Part shown: in pieces, positions 1 to 6,728 of the stretch
Layout: each line of letters begins with the position of its first letter
Position numbering within the stretch: position 1 is the first letter of the stretch
Origin: Candidatus Latescibacterota bacterium
GTDB lineage: Bacteria > JAAXHH01 > JABIQT01
Length of the DNA: 12,706 nt
Direction of reading: 5' to 3'
NCBI GenBank assembly: GCA_018667995.1
Contig: JABIQT010000319.1
Location: forward strand, 1-12,706
Position numbers and translations under genes: made by a program
The notes under the pieces: generated by a model
The model's database searches: none
What the model was told of the DNA's origin: nothing
Seen by the model: only the letters and a program-made list of their open reading frames with translations

Positions 1-1644
1 AGCGCCGTACCAGACCATCTCTTCTCCGCCGGCCGAAAGAGAATCAGTGAAACTCCGCCCGGCCACAAACTGCACTTCGTGTTGCGTGGCACGCGAAGCT
101 ATGGTTGCATCAACGGCGAATACACGGTTGAAATCAGAGCTGGCATATCTCGGCACCGGAAGCACCAGCTTGTCACTGAGACCTGGATCGGGCTCTTTAA
201 ATGTGGCAATGAGGCCCACACTCGAGCGGGCCCCTATATCTTGCTTGACCCTGAATGCTTGCCAGTTGGTCATGGGCTCTATCTCGATAGTGGTGACGAC
301 GCTGTCGTTTTCTACATCCGTGGTCGGAAATGGTTTTTCTCGAGTCTGAACGTTAAGAAATCCGAGCGTGGTCCTGTTGATTTTTCCCGTGACTCGGAGT
401 CCCAAATCGATCGGAACCGCAGTACCGTCAGGAAGGCGTCGACCGATCCGCCTGCTAAAGAATATCTGGGGAATGTTGCTCGTTCTGGGTGGACCGCCCT
501 CATTGCTACGACGCGAGAGACTGAAGATATCCGACCGCTCCAGGAAGAAGGGGCGCTTCTCATCGAATCTGAACTCGAAGCGTGACAGATTTACAATCTG
601 GTCGTCGGCCTCCACCTGAGCAAAATCAGGATTAACGGTGGCGTTCAATGTAATGCCAGAAGTTATACTCCATTTAACATCCCCGCCCACCTGTCGCTGC
701 AAGTCATAATTGAAGCTGGTCTCCGCGATATTCCGTGAGCCGATGGCGCCCGTTTGCACGGATCGCGTAGCTTGTGTACCAAGGACCATGAACGGAAGAA
801 TCTGTATGCGACCTCCGGGCTTGATATTCTCAAGGCCCACAATGCGACCACCCTTGCCAAATCGATAGAGGGCCCGCCGACCGTCGGCTCGGGCCAGCGG
901 AACCCAAAATGAATCCTCTCTATTGCGCTGAATGCGCCGACCGAAATTGACGCTCCAGCGCTGTTCAGCGCCGGCGGGAAATCTGAGCACAGAGAAGGGG
1001 ATTACAAACTCAGCAGACCAACCAGCTTCGTGTATGCTCCCCGCGGCATTCCAATTTCCGTTCCAGTCGGTGTCAAAATTGGCACCTTCTTGACTTACAA
1101 AGCTATCGGCCCGAGCCCCGTTGGGATTGGTCTGAAAAGTGTAGGCCTCCCGTCCACCTTCGAGTGGTGCGATTACGACCTGAACCATATCATTGGAGAA
1201 TTCGATTCGAGCGTCCCGTGTCATGTCACGAGCAGAAATATCGTCGGGGTGGTCATCGTAACACATGAAGCCCACGTAGAGGTTCTCCTCATCGTACAAC
1301 ACCCTAACCTCCGTGGGCTGCGTCGCGGGAAACCCCTCAGCTGGCTGAAGCTGGTAGAAATCACCTGCAACGGCAGCTTGACCCCAGTCTGATTCCGTGA
1401 GCAGGCCGTCTAATTCTATCGACTGGGAGGTCCGCAACGCCTTCAGATCGTAATCTCCGGCTCTTAAGGAGCTATAATCAAATCGATTTGGCGGATTTGC
1501 AGCCGGTCTCTGAAATGGCAGGTTCTCCCTTACGACCCCATCACGCTGAGCCTCAGACTGGGAGAATACTGGTGTCCATCCGCCGTCTAACAGGATCCAC
1601 AAAGCACATAGGATCAGGCTGAGGGATGCTTCCCTATGTAACAT
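1..1644 (-). CDS. CBM9-like / DUF5916 family exported protein, 3' end beyond window
   Basis: The reverse strand reads open from an ATG at 1644 to the window edge (548 codons, no stop). The N-terminus (MLHREASLSL, then a hydrophobic stretch ending near VFSQS, about residue 30) looks like a signal peptide. Residues about 66-255 resemble the carbohydrate-binding family 9-like domain: an IELDGLLTESDW motif near 76, TEVRVLYDEENLYVGF at 111-126 and WSAEFVIPFSVLRFP at 209-223. From about 265 the DUF5916 region begins; its hallmark is NPDFAQVEAD at 338-347 and FDEKRPFFLER at 360-370. Whole family members are usually several hundred residues longer, so the C-terminal, probably beta-rich, part is missing here. 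The family is exported and often annotated as carbohydrate-binding or hydrolase-like, but no reaction is established to my knowledge. The Shine-Dalgarno site is weak (gagaga, 1655-1660). A paralogue starts at 12072 on the other strand. Family assignment is firm; function is not. Confidence 0.9.
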   Translation of the reverse strand, partial: MLHREASLSLILCALWILLDGGWTPVFSQSEAQRDGVVRENLPFQRPAANPPNRFDYSSLRAGDYDLKALRTSQSIELDGLLTESDWGQAAVAGDFYQLQPAEGFPATQPTEVRVLYDEENLYVGFMCYDDHPDDISARDMTRDARIEFSNDMVQVVIAPLEGGREAYTFQTNPNGARADSFVSQEGANFDTDWNGNWNAAGSIHEAGWSAEFVIPFSVLRFPAGAEQRWSVNFGRRIQRNREDSFWVPLARADGRRALYRFGKGGRIVGLENIKPGGRIQILPFMVLGTQATRSVQTGAIGSRNIAETSFNYDLQRQVGGDVKWSITSGITLNATVNPDFAQVEADDQIVNLSRFEFRFDEKRPFFLERSDIFSLSRRSNEGGPPRTSNIPQIFFSRRIGRRLPDGTAVPIDLGLRVTGKINRTTLGFLNVQTREKPFPTTDVENDSVVTTIEIEPMTNWQAFRVKQDIGARSSVGLIATFKEPDPGLSDKLVLPVPRYASSDFNRVFAVDATIASRATQHEVQFVAGRSFTDSLSAGGEEMVWYGA

Positions 1645-1769
1645 ACTCGTTTCTCTCTTTCGGTTCGAAGTCCGGTAGAATCCATCTGGCCACATGAAGC
1701 TATGTCGAGCATAGGTATCTGTAAACGAAAACCAGCGAATCGTATGATGTGGTTTTAGAGAGATTAGGA

Positions 1770-1798
1770 TTGACATTCTATATATGAATAGGTAATTT
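1770..1798 (+). promoter_or_regulatory. Candidate rightward promoter (TTGACA -35)
   Basis: A perfect TTGACA box lies at 1770-1775. After a 17-base spacer comes TAATTT (1793-1798), a weak match to TATAAT. TAATTTCA after the TTG at about 20 bases also loosely resembles the Bacteroidetes-type TAnnTTTG box. Transcription would start near 1805 and enter the hairpin series that ends at the 1940-1970 terminator. The -35 is convincing, the -10 is not. Confidence 0.35.
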
Positions 1799-1801
1799 CA
1801 A
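1775..1801 (-). promoter_or_regulatory. Candidate leftward promoter for the DUF5916 gene
   Basis: Read on the minus strand, TTGAAA (1801-1796) is followed after 15 bases by TAGAAT (1780-1775). Each box is one base away from the sigma-70 consensus, but the spacer is shorter than usual. It would give a leader of about 125 bases for the gene starting at 1644. It overlaps the rightward candidate almost completely. Confidence 0.3.
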
Positions 1802-1804
1802 GAG

Positions 1805-1970
1805 CTATTGTACAAAAACCCAGTTTGTTCAACAACAGATGAAGGGTGGGTTTAACAGAACGTGATTCCGATAAGAAGTAGGACTATCACACTGCCGGCG
1901 GAGTTCAATACGGATGACATCCTTAGTATTCGGATGAGGAAAGTGCACCTGCATAAGGTGCACTTTTTTT
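1805..1970 (+). ncRNA. Candidate small RNA or structured 5' leader
   Basis: Four consecutive inverted repeats can be drawn: AAACCCA/TGGGTTT (1816-1822 with 1847-1853); GTGAT-TCC with GGA-CT-ATCAC (1862-1890, CT bulged); AATACGGAT with ATCC-TTA-GTATT (1907-1930, TTA bulged); and the 10-base-pair terminator stem (1940-1966) with its T-run. A TTGACA box sits about 35 bases upstream of the proposed 5' end. No plus-strand gene precedes the terminator within the region, so it must end either a short independent RNA or an attenuated leader of the zinc-ribbon gene. I recognise no known RNA family. Hairpins this short arise by chance, so only the terminator is solid. Confidence 0.35.
1940..1970 (+). 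terminator. Strong intrinsic (rho-independent) terminator
   Basis: The arms AAAGTGCACC (1940-1949) and GGTGCACTTT (1957-1966) are perfectly complementary around a TGCATAA loop, and the T-run continues to 1970. The orientation is rightward. It lies 56 bases before the zinc-ribbon start with no plus-strand gene upstream in the intergenic region, so it either ends a small RNA or acts as an attenuator. Confidence 0.85.
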
Positions 1971-2026
1971 ATGGCAGCGACATCTGTCGCGGGAGCGTTT
2001 AGTAGACGTTCCGATTAGGAGGTGGC

Positions 2027-2752
2027 ATGCAGGAAAGTTTACAGACTCTGTTTCAGTTGCAGGTAATTGATCATGAAGTGCACGAACTGGAGCGTCTTAA
2101 GACCAGCATACCCGGGAAGATCAACGAACTAACCGGCGCGTTGTCCGATGCCAATGACATGTTGAAAGAGAGAGAGTCTCGGCTGGAGGAGCTGGAAAGG
2201 GATAACCGACAGCACGAGCGAGACACAGAAACAAATAATGATCAGATAGCCAAATACCAGGAACAGCTCCATTCCGTTAAAACCAACAAGGAGTATGACG
2301 CGCTCCAGCACGAGATTCAGGCCCAGAAGTTGCAGGTCAAGGCACATGAAGACGGTTCACTGGAATTAATGGCGGAATTAGAATCTCTCACAGAAGAGCT
2401 GGACCAATTGCGCATTGATGTCGCCAGCCAGGAAGAGCGCATCAACGAAGAGAGCAAGGAACTCAAGGACCAGCTTGCCGGTGTGGACGAAGACGTACTG
2501 GTTAAGAAAGATGAGCGACTGAGAGTGCAGATGCGGGTCGAAAAACGGGTCTTAACAGCCTACGATCGCATACGAAAAGGCAATAAAGGCAGCAAAGGCG
2601 GTGCTGTTGTGCCCTTGAAGAAGGGCGCCTGTGGAGGTTGTTTTCATACTATGCCACTGCAACAGGTCGCAGAGATCAAACAAATGAAGCGCCTTGTCAT
2701 CTGTGAAATCTGCGGAAGGATCCTCGTGGTGGATCCGAATGCTGAGCTGTAA
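2027..2752 (+). CDS. COG1579-type coiled-coil protein with C4 zinc ribbon
   Basis: This 241-residue protein has the usual size and layout of the C4-type zinc-ribbon family (COG1579, PF02591; CT398/HP0958-like). Residues about 8-180 form a long charged heptad-rich coiled-coil hairpin, containing the conserved VKTNKEYDALQHEI block at 84-97. A basic, glycine-rich linker (185-200) leads to the zinc ribbon, with C202-x2-C205 and C226-x2-C229. The start is well supported by AGGAGG at 2017-2022, four bases before the ATG. Members are presumed cytosolic and nucleic-acid- or protein-binding; HP0958 of Helicobacter is linked to flagellar gene expression, but no general role is settled. Position directly upstream of rnpB is an arrangement I recall from several diderm lineages. 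There is no terminator before rnpB, so the two may share a transcript. Confidence 0.92.
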   Translation: MQESLQTLFQLQVIDHEVHELERLKTSIPGKINELTGALSDANDMLKERESRLEELERDNRQHERDTETNNDQIAKYQEQLHSVKTNKEYDALQHEIQAQKLQVKAHEDGSLELMAELESLTEELDQLRIDVASQEERINEESKELKDQLAGVDEDVLVKKDERLRVQMRVEKRVLTAYDRIRKGNKGSKGGAVVPLKKGACGGCFHTMPLQQVAEIKQMKRLVICEICGRILVVDPNAEL

Positions 2753-2832
2753 TTTTCATCTGACTTACGAACATTTCCATGATCTTGCGTCAGTACCAAC
2801 ACGCACCGGCGCGATCTTCCAGTTGTTACAGT

Positions 2833-3231
2833 GGTGCGGTTCAAGCAGGACAGGTGATCGCATTCATTCGTATGGATGAATGAGGAAAGTCCGAGCACCT
2901 CAGGGCAGGATGCCTGCTAACGGCAGGGAGCAGCGATGCTACGGAAAGTGTCACAGAAAATACACGGCCGATCCCCGCTCGCGGGGAGGCAAAGGTGAAA
3001 TGGCGAGGTAAGAGCTCACCGCGGTTCAGGTAACTGAGCTGGCAGGATAAACCCCATCCGGTGCAAGACCAAATAGGAGAGGAGAGGCTGCCCGCCTCAT
3101 TTTCCACGTTTGTGGAAAACACTCTCGGGTAAGGTCGCTCGAGGCGCCTGGTGACAGGCGTCCCAGATAGATGATCATCGCCTTCATCCGAAGGTACAGA
3201 ACTCGGCTTATGGACTGCTTGAGACCGCACC
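2833..3231 (+). ncRNA. rnpB: RNase P RNA, type A
   Basis: This is the catalytic RNA that removes 5' leaders from precursor tRNAs together with the RnpA protein. Universally conserved segments are present in order: GAGGAAAGTCCGAGC (2882-2896), AGGTGAAATGG followed by GGTAAGAGCTCACCGCG, GGATAAACCCC, GCAAGACCAAATAGG, AGATAGATGATCATCG (3165-3180) and ACAGAACTCGGCTTAT (3196-3211). The ends are set by an unusually long P1: 2833-2848 pairs with 3215-3231 with about one bulge. P16 (3077-3081/3122-3126), P17 (3084-3088/3094-3098) and the P6 pseudoknot (GGGCA 2903-2907 with TGCCC 3089-3093) mark it as type A. An additional perfect helix at 3100-3119 is not in the E. coli RNA as I recall it. I see no promoter or terminator of its own, and recJ begins 34 bases later. 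Confidence 0.97.
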
Positions 3232-3265
3232 TATTACCAATTATCAGTAAAAGAGGATTCGCGCA

Positions 3266-4978
3266 ATGACCCAACGGTGGGTGTACTCCGAGCCGTCTGA
3301 CGAAACAGAAGCCTTAATGTCACTCATTAACGTGCCTCGGCCCATCGCTCAGATACTGCTCAACCGTGGTGTTCACACATTTGACCAGGCCCGGCTCTTT
3401 CTGAAGCCAACACTGGATGATCTCCACGATCCATTCCTGATGAAGGATATGGATACGGCAATTGATCGAATTGTGTCAGCGGTAGACAGTGGCGAATCGA
3501 TGATGGTCTTTGGTGATTATGACGTTGACGGTACGACCGCGACAACCCTCTTGTATCTGGTCCTCAGCTCACTGTCCGAGAAAGTCTCTTATTACATCCC
3601 GGACCGATTGAGTGAAGGCTATGGTCTATCTGATCAGGCAATGGGAGTGGCCAGGAAAAATGGGGTCTCGCTTATCATCTCTGTGGATTGTGGTATCACA
3701 GCCAACCGCGAGATTGAACTGGCCCAGAAGGAAGGTCTCGATGTAATCGTGGTAGATCATCACGTTCCTGGAGAAACACTGCCAGACGGATTTGCCATAA
3801 TCAATCCCAAAAGAGACGACTGTCCATATCCGTTCAAGGAGCTCTGCGGTGTTGGTCTTGCCTACAAGGTCTCGCAAGCCCTTGCTCATCGATTAGAACT
3901 TCACCCTGAAATCATCGATTCGCACCTTGACCTGGTTGCCCTTGGGACAACTGCGGACATCGTACCATTGCATGATGAGAATCGAGTACTGACAAAATTT
4001 GGCCTGTCCACACTCCATCAGACCGACAAAGTAGGACTGCAAGCGCTCATACGCTCTGCCGGCATGAAGGAAAGGGAGCTCTCAACGGGGCAGGTAGTTT
4101 TCGGACTGGCACCTCGAATCAACGCCGCAGGTCGCATGGGCGATGCAAATCGCGTGGTAAAACTGCTGACCACGGAGGACTGGACAGAAGCAGAAGCCTT
4201 GTCCGATGAGCTCAATGCCGAAAATGCCCGCCGACGGCAACAGGACTCCAGCGCGTTCGAGGAGGCAAAAAAGATTGTCGAGGCAGATCCGTTCCTGAAA
4301 GAGGCGGAGGGCATCGTACTATCCTCCGACCAATGGCACCCAGGCATAATAGGGATTGTGGCCTCTCGAATAGTGGAAACATACAGTCGACCGGCTGTTA
4401 TAATCGCTATAAACGGCGATACGGGTCGAGGCTCAGGCCGAACAATGGGAGATTTCCATCTCTACGATGCCTTGAAAGAGTGTGAAGATCTGCTCGAACA
4501 GTTTGGTGGGCACCATCACGCCGCAGGTCTCACAATCAAGACAGACAGGATTCCTGAATTTCGCCAGCGATTTCACGAAATCGTATCGCGCAGGGCCACC
4601 CCACTGGACTTCATCCCTACCCTGCCTGTCGACACAGAGATCGAATTCGAGGAAGTAAACCCAAGATTAATGCGCCTCCTCAAGATGCTTGCTCCATTCG
4701 GTCCCGAAAACCGGCATCCGGTCATGGTATCCAAGGATCTTTCGCTCGTAGGACAGCCCAGTGTCATCGGTAGTGAAAAACGGCACCTCAAGTTTCGCGT
4801 ACGACAGGGCGACCATGTTCTCGAGGCGATAGGGTTTGGCATGGCAGATCATGCCAAACAGCTACGCGCAAATCCTGACAAAGTCAGTCTGGCATATGCC
4901 CTTGAAGAGAACACCTGGAACGGAAAAACGAGTATCCAGCTTAGGATCAAGGATATCAAAGCCGGAGATTCCGCTTAG
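3266..4978 (+). CDS. recJ: Single-stranded-DNA-specific 5'-3' exonuclease RecJ
   Basis: RecJ degrades single-stranded DNA 5' to 3' in recombinational repair and mismatch repair, using manganese or magnesium held by DHH-superfamily motifs. At 570 residues it has the normal family length. The motifs are in order: GDYDVDGT (83-90, motif I), SVDCGI (139-144, motif II), VVDHH (162-166, the DHH signature) and GTTADIVPL (227-235, motif IV). The DHHA1 domain follows with the substrate-binding FGGHHHAAG at 413-421, then a C-terminal OB-fold-like region from about 455 (LPVDTEIEFEEV onward). All expected catalytic acids and histidines are present, so it should be active. The ATG at 3266 has AGAGGA at 3252-3257, eight bases upstream. 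It starts 34 bases after rnpB with no terminator between, which suggests read-through from the rnpB transcript. Confidence 0.97.
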   Translation: MTQRWVYSEPSDETEALMSLINVPRPIAQILLNRGVHTFDQARLFLKPTLDDLHDPFLMKDMDTAIDRIVSAVDSGESMMVFGDYDVDGTTATTLLYLVLSSLSEKVSYYIPDRLSEGYGLSDQAMGVARKNGVSLIISVDCGITANREIELAQKEGLDVIVVDHHVPGETLPDGFAIINPKRDDCPYPFKELCGVGLAYKVSQALAHRLELHPEIIDSHLDLVALGTTADIVPLHDENRVLTKFGLSTLHQTDKVGLQALIRSAGMKERELSTGQVVFGLAPRINAAGRMGDANRVVKLLTTEDWTEAEALSDELNAENARRRQQDSSAFEEAKKIVEADPFLKEAEGIVLSSDQWHPGIIGIVASRIVETYSRPAVIIAINGDTGRGSGRTMGDFHLYDALKECEDLLEQFGGHHHAAGLTIKTDRIPEFRQRFHEIVSRRATPLDFIPTLPVDTEIEFEEVNPRLMRLLKMLAPFGPENRHPVMVSKDLSLVGQPSVIGSEKRHLKFRVRQGDHVLEAIGFGMADHAKQLRANPDKVSLAYALEENTWNGKTSIQLRIKDIKAGDSA

Positions 4979-5060
4979 ACGACTTTTCAGTAACGGCGGC
5001 CGCCCTGCATAGGCGCCTGCCGGATTACGCTATCCTTCACCGTGCAATCGACTCACCACC

Positions 5061-6005
5061 ATGTCCACCTCCCTGATCGAGAGATTCCAGAACGGAAATA
5101 GACTGGCTCTGGCCCGTGTCATAACGCTGCTGGAGAACGATGCTACCCGTCGGGAATCACTCTTGAGCACATTGTACCCTCTCAGTGGCCAAGCCAGACG
5201 AATTGGCTTCACGGGGCCTCCCGGAGCAGGCAAGAGCACGCTCATCGATCGAATCGTGCGTGTGTTCCGCCTTCAAAACCAAACTGTGGGGGTGGTTGCA
5301 GTAGACCCTACCAGCCCTTTCACAGGCGGCGCTCTGCTTGGTGATCGTGTTCGGATGCAGAGCTCCTGGGACGACCCGGATGTCTTCACACGAAGTATGG
5401 CTGACAGGACGAGCACAAGTGGTCTCTCAGCGGCCACACCTGATGTGATTACGGCCCTTGATGCCTATGGTAAACAGGTTGTCATCGTTGAAACTGTGGG
5501 TGTGGGTCAATCTACGCTCGATATTGCCGAGATAACCGACACCACTGTAGTGGTACTTACCCCGGAATCCGGGGACAGTATTCAAGCAATGAAGGCCGGC
5601 CTCATGGAAATCGCCGATATACTCGTCGTTAACAAAGATGATCGGGACGGCGCTGGTACATTTTCAGCTGATTTACGCATGGTATTAGAAATGCGGCAAA
5701 ATATGGGAGATTGGCTACCACCAGTCGTTAGAACCAGTGCTCAGAACGGCTCTGGAATCGACGATCTACATGCCCGGATTCTTGAGCACCAAACCCATAT
5801 GAATACGAGTGGCCAGCTTGAGATACGACGCCTGCGACAGGGCAGAGCGGCCGTGACACGAGCGATCGATGAACGCGTGACCAATATCCTGTCTGGCGTC
5901 CATGAGTTTGAGTCCATTATGGGAGCGCTATCCAAACGTGTTGCAGGGCGAGATTTGACACCCATGGCCGCAGCCGATATAGTTCTGTCGAAGGTCGGAT
6001 TATAG
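5061..6005 (+). CDS. meaB: MeaB/ArgK-type G3E GTPase, methylmalonyl-CoA mutase chaperone
   Basis: MeaB binds GTP and gates cobalamin loading into, and protection of, B12-dependent acyl-CoA mutases. The 314 residues match the family. Seen are the P-loop GPPGAGKST (52-60), VDPTSPFTGGALLGDRVRM (81-99), the Mg/switch motif ETVGVGQS (144-151, with D154 in STLDIAEITD) and the base-recognition NKDD (191-194). The C-terminal helices (about 255-314) correspond to the dimerisation part. The stand-alone B12 subunit follows, which supports the mutase role over other G3E roles such as urease or hydrogenase maturation. The start is odd: no Shine-Dalgarno sequence precedes the ATG at 5061 (cgactcaccacc), unlike most neighbours. 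The function call is firm; the exact start is less so. Confidence 0.93.
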   Translation: MSTSLIERFQNGNRLALARVITLLENDATRRESLLSTLYPLSGQARRIGFTGPPGAGKSTLIDRIVRVFRLQNQTVGVVAVDPTSPFTGGALLGDRVRMQSSWDDPDVFTRSMADRTSTSGLSAATPDVITALDAYGKQVVIVETVGVGQSTLDIAEITDTTVVVLTPESGDSIQAMKAGLMEIADILVVNKDDRDGAGTFSADLRMVLEMRQNMGDWLPPVVRTSAQNGSGIDDLHARILEHQTHMNTSGQLEIRRLRQGRAAVTRAIDERVTNILSGVHEFESIMGALSKRVAGRDLTPMAAADIVLSKVGL

Positions 6006-6057
6006 ATGGGCCCAAGAGCCTAAAGGTCCTATCACTACTCGCTTGCTCCATGGCTTA

Positions 6058-6063
6058 TATAAT
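6058..6063 (+). promoter_or_regulatory. Consensus -10 box upstream of the B12-binding subunit gene
   Basis: TATAAT occurs exactly, 45 bases before the ATG at 6108, in the 102-base gap after meaB. The position 17 bases upstream (ctactc) is a poor -35 and there is no extended TGn. It may provide extra transcription of the mutase subunit, or be chance. Confidence 0.25.
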
Positions 6064-6107
6064 GTTACCACCTGCAAGATATTGAACACAAGACAGAGGA
6101 ATATCAC

Positions 6108-6524
6108 ATGACACAGAAAATCCGCGTCCTTGTCGCGAAACCAGGGCTGGACGGTCACGACCGTGGGGCGAAGGTTGTTGCAAGCGCACTCCGAGATGCA
6201 GGTATGGAAGTGGTCTATACAGGCCTGCGCCAGACCCCTGAGATGATCGTAGAAGCGGCCATACAAGAGGACGTCGATGTAGTTGCCTTGAGCATTCTCT
6301 CTGGCGCCCATATGACAATTATGCCCCGCGTCCTGGAACTAATCCGTGAGAACGATGCAGACCATATGCTGCTCACAGGCGGAGGGATAATTCCCAAGTC
6401 AGACATGGCCAAACTCGAAGACCTAGGCGTTGGAAAGCTCTTTGGTCCAGGTACGTCGACGCGAGATATAATCGCCTACATCCAGAATGAGGTGACTGAG
6501 CGGCGCAAACTCGTCGACGACTAG
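6108..6524 (+). CDS. Stand-alone cobalamin-binding subunit of methylmalonyl-CoA mutase (or a related acyl-CoA mutase)
   Basis: This 138-residue protein is just the B12-binding Rossmann domain. The base-off/His-on signature DxHxxG is D15-G-H17-D-R-G20 inside [11 protein letters not shown]62-x-L64 is the second element and GGG at 91-93 the third; H17 would be the lower cobalt ligand. The length and sequence match the small subunit of split mutases, where the roughly 550-residue substrate-binding TIM-barrel subunit is a separate protein. That partner is not in this window. The close homologues isobutyryl-CoA and ethylmalonyl-CoA mutase small subunits cannot be told apart here, because specificity lies in the large subunit. 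GAGGA at 6096-6100 sits seven bases before the ATG. It follows meaB in the same direction, consistent with GTPase and mutase working together in propionyl-CoA/succinyl-CoA conversion. Confidence 0.92.
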   Translation: MTQKIRVLVAKPGLDGHDRGAKVVASALRDAGMEVVYTGLRQTPEMIVEAAIQEDVDVVALSILSGAHMTIMPRVLELIRENDADHMLLTGGGIIPKSDMAKLEDLGVGKLFGPGTSTRDIIAYIQNEVTERRKLVDD

Positions 6525-6644
6525 CGGCGCTCCCTTTGAGTGACGGGATGATTGCCACAGAGCATCATGGAAGAAGATATATAGATCAGGCACGCGCCAT
6601 CCTGGTGACAAGGTACAATCCTCGTTCCTTATGGCCCCTTTGTC

Positions 6645-6663
6645 AGGAGGTACTGATTATCGT
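6645..6663 (+). promoter_or_regulatory. Alternative ribosome binding site with TTG start, amidohydrolase gene
   Basis: A strong AGGAGG (6645-6650) stands 12 bases before an in-frame TTG at 6663. Use of that start would add 22 residues (MARPGPNAISH...) in front of the signal peptide. The spacing is long and the added residues would bury the signal sequence, so I prefer the ATG at 6729, but the motif is too good to ignore. Confidence 0.3.
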
Positions 6664-6718
6664 TGGCTCGTCCGGGTCCGAATGCAATCAGCCATGAATG
6701 CGATACCGAATTAAGCCT

Positions 6719-6724
6719 GGAGGA
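6719..6724 (+). promoter_or_regulatory. Ribosome binding site deciding the amidohydrolase start
   Basis: GGAGGA at 6719-6724 ends four bases before the ATG at 6729. That start opens directly onto a signal peptide (MQPRLNLAYALLSILIV...), so this site defines the preferred N-terminus. Confidence 0.75.
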
Positions 6725-6728
6725 AATC

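Larger units (their letters stand above)
1645..2026. other. Divergent intergenic region with promoters, structured RNA candidate and terminator
   Basis: This 382-base stretch separates the minus-strand DUF5916 gene from the plus-strand zinc-ribbon gene. I see no credible protein-coding frame. It holds AT-rich overlapping promoter-like boxes (1770-1801), consecutive inverted repeats from 1816, and a perfect intrinsic terminator at 1940-1970. Between the terminator and the zinc-ribbon start lie two more small hairpins, GCGAC/GTCGC (1977-1990) and a GGAGCGT/ACGTTCC pair just before the Shine-Dalgarno site. Individual elements are listed separately. Confidence 0.7.

Noticed and set aside
79-585. 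A 168-residue plus-strand open frame (and overlapping ones at 47-349 and 368-619)
   Set aside because: They lie antisense to the minus-strand DUF5916 gene, whose frame carries recognisable family motifs throughout. No family resemblance is seen in the plus-strand products.
2760-2832. A dedicated rnpB promoter
   Set aside because: TTGCGT at 2785-2790 has no -10 at proper spacing, and the bases about 7-12 before 2833 do not resemble TATAAT.
2841-3230. A 129-residue minus-strand open frame
   Set aside because: It coincides almost exactly with the RNase P RNA gene, whose conserved sequence and pairing explain the bases.
6548-6568. ATGAT/ATCAT inverted repeat after the B12-subunit gene as a terminator
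   Set aside because: The stem is weak with a bulge and no T-run follows.
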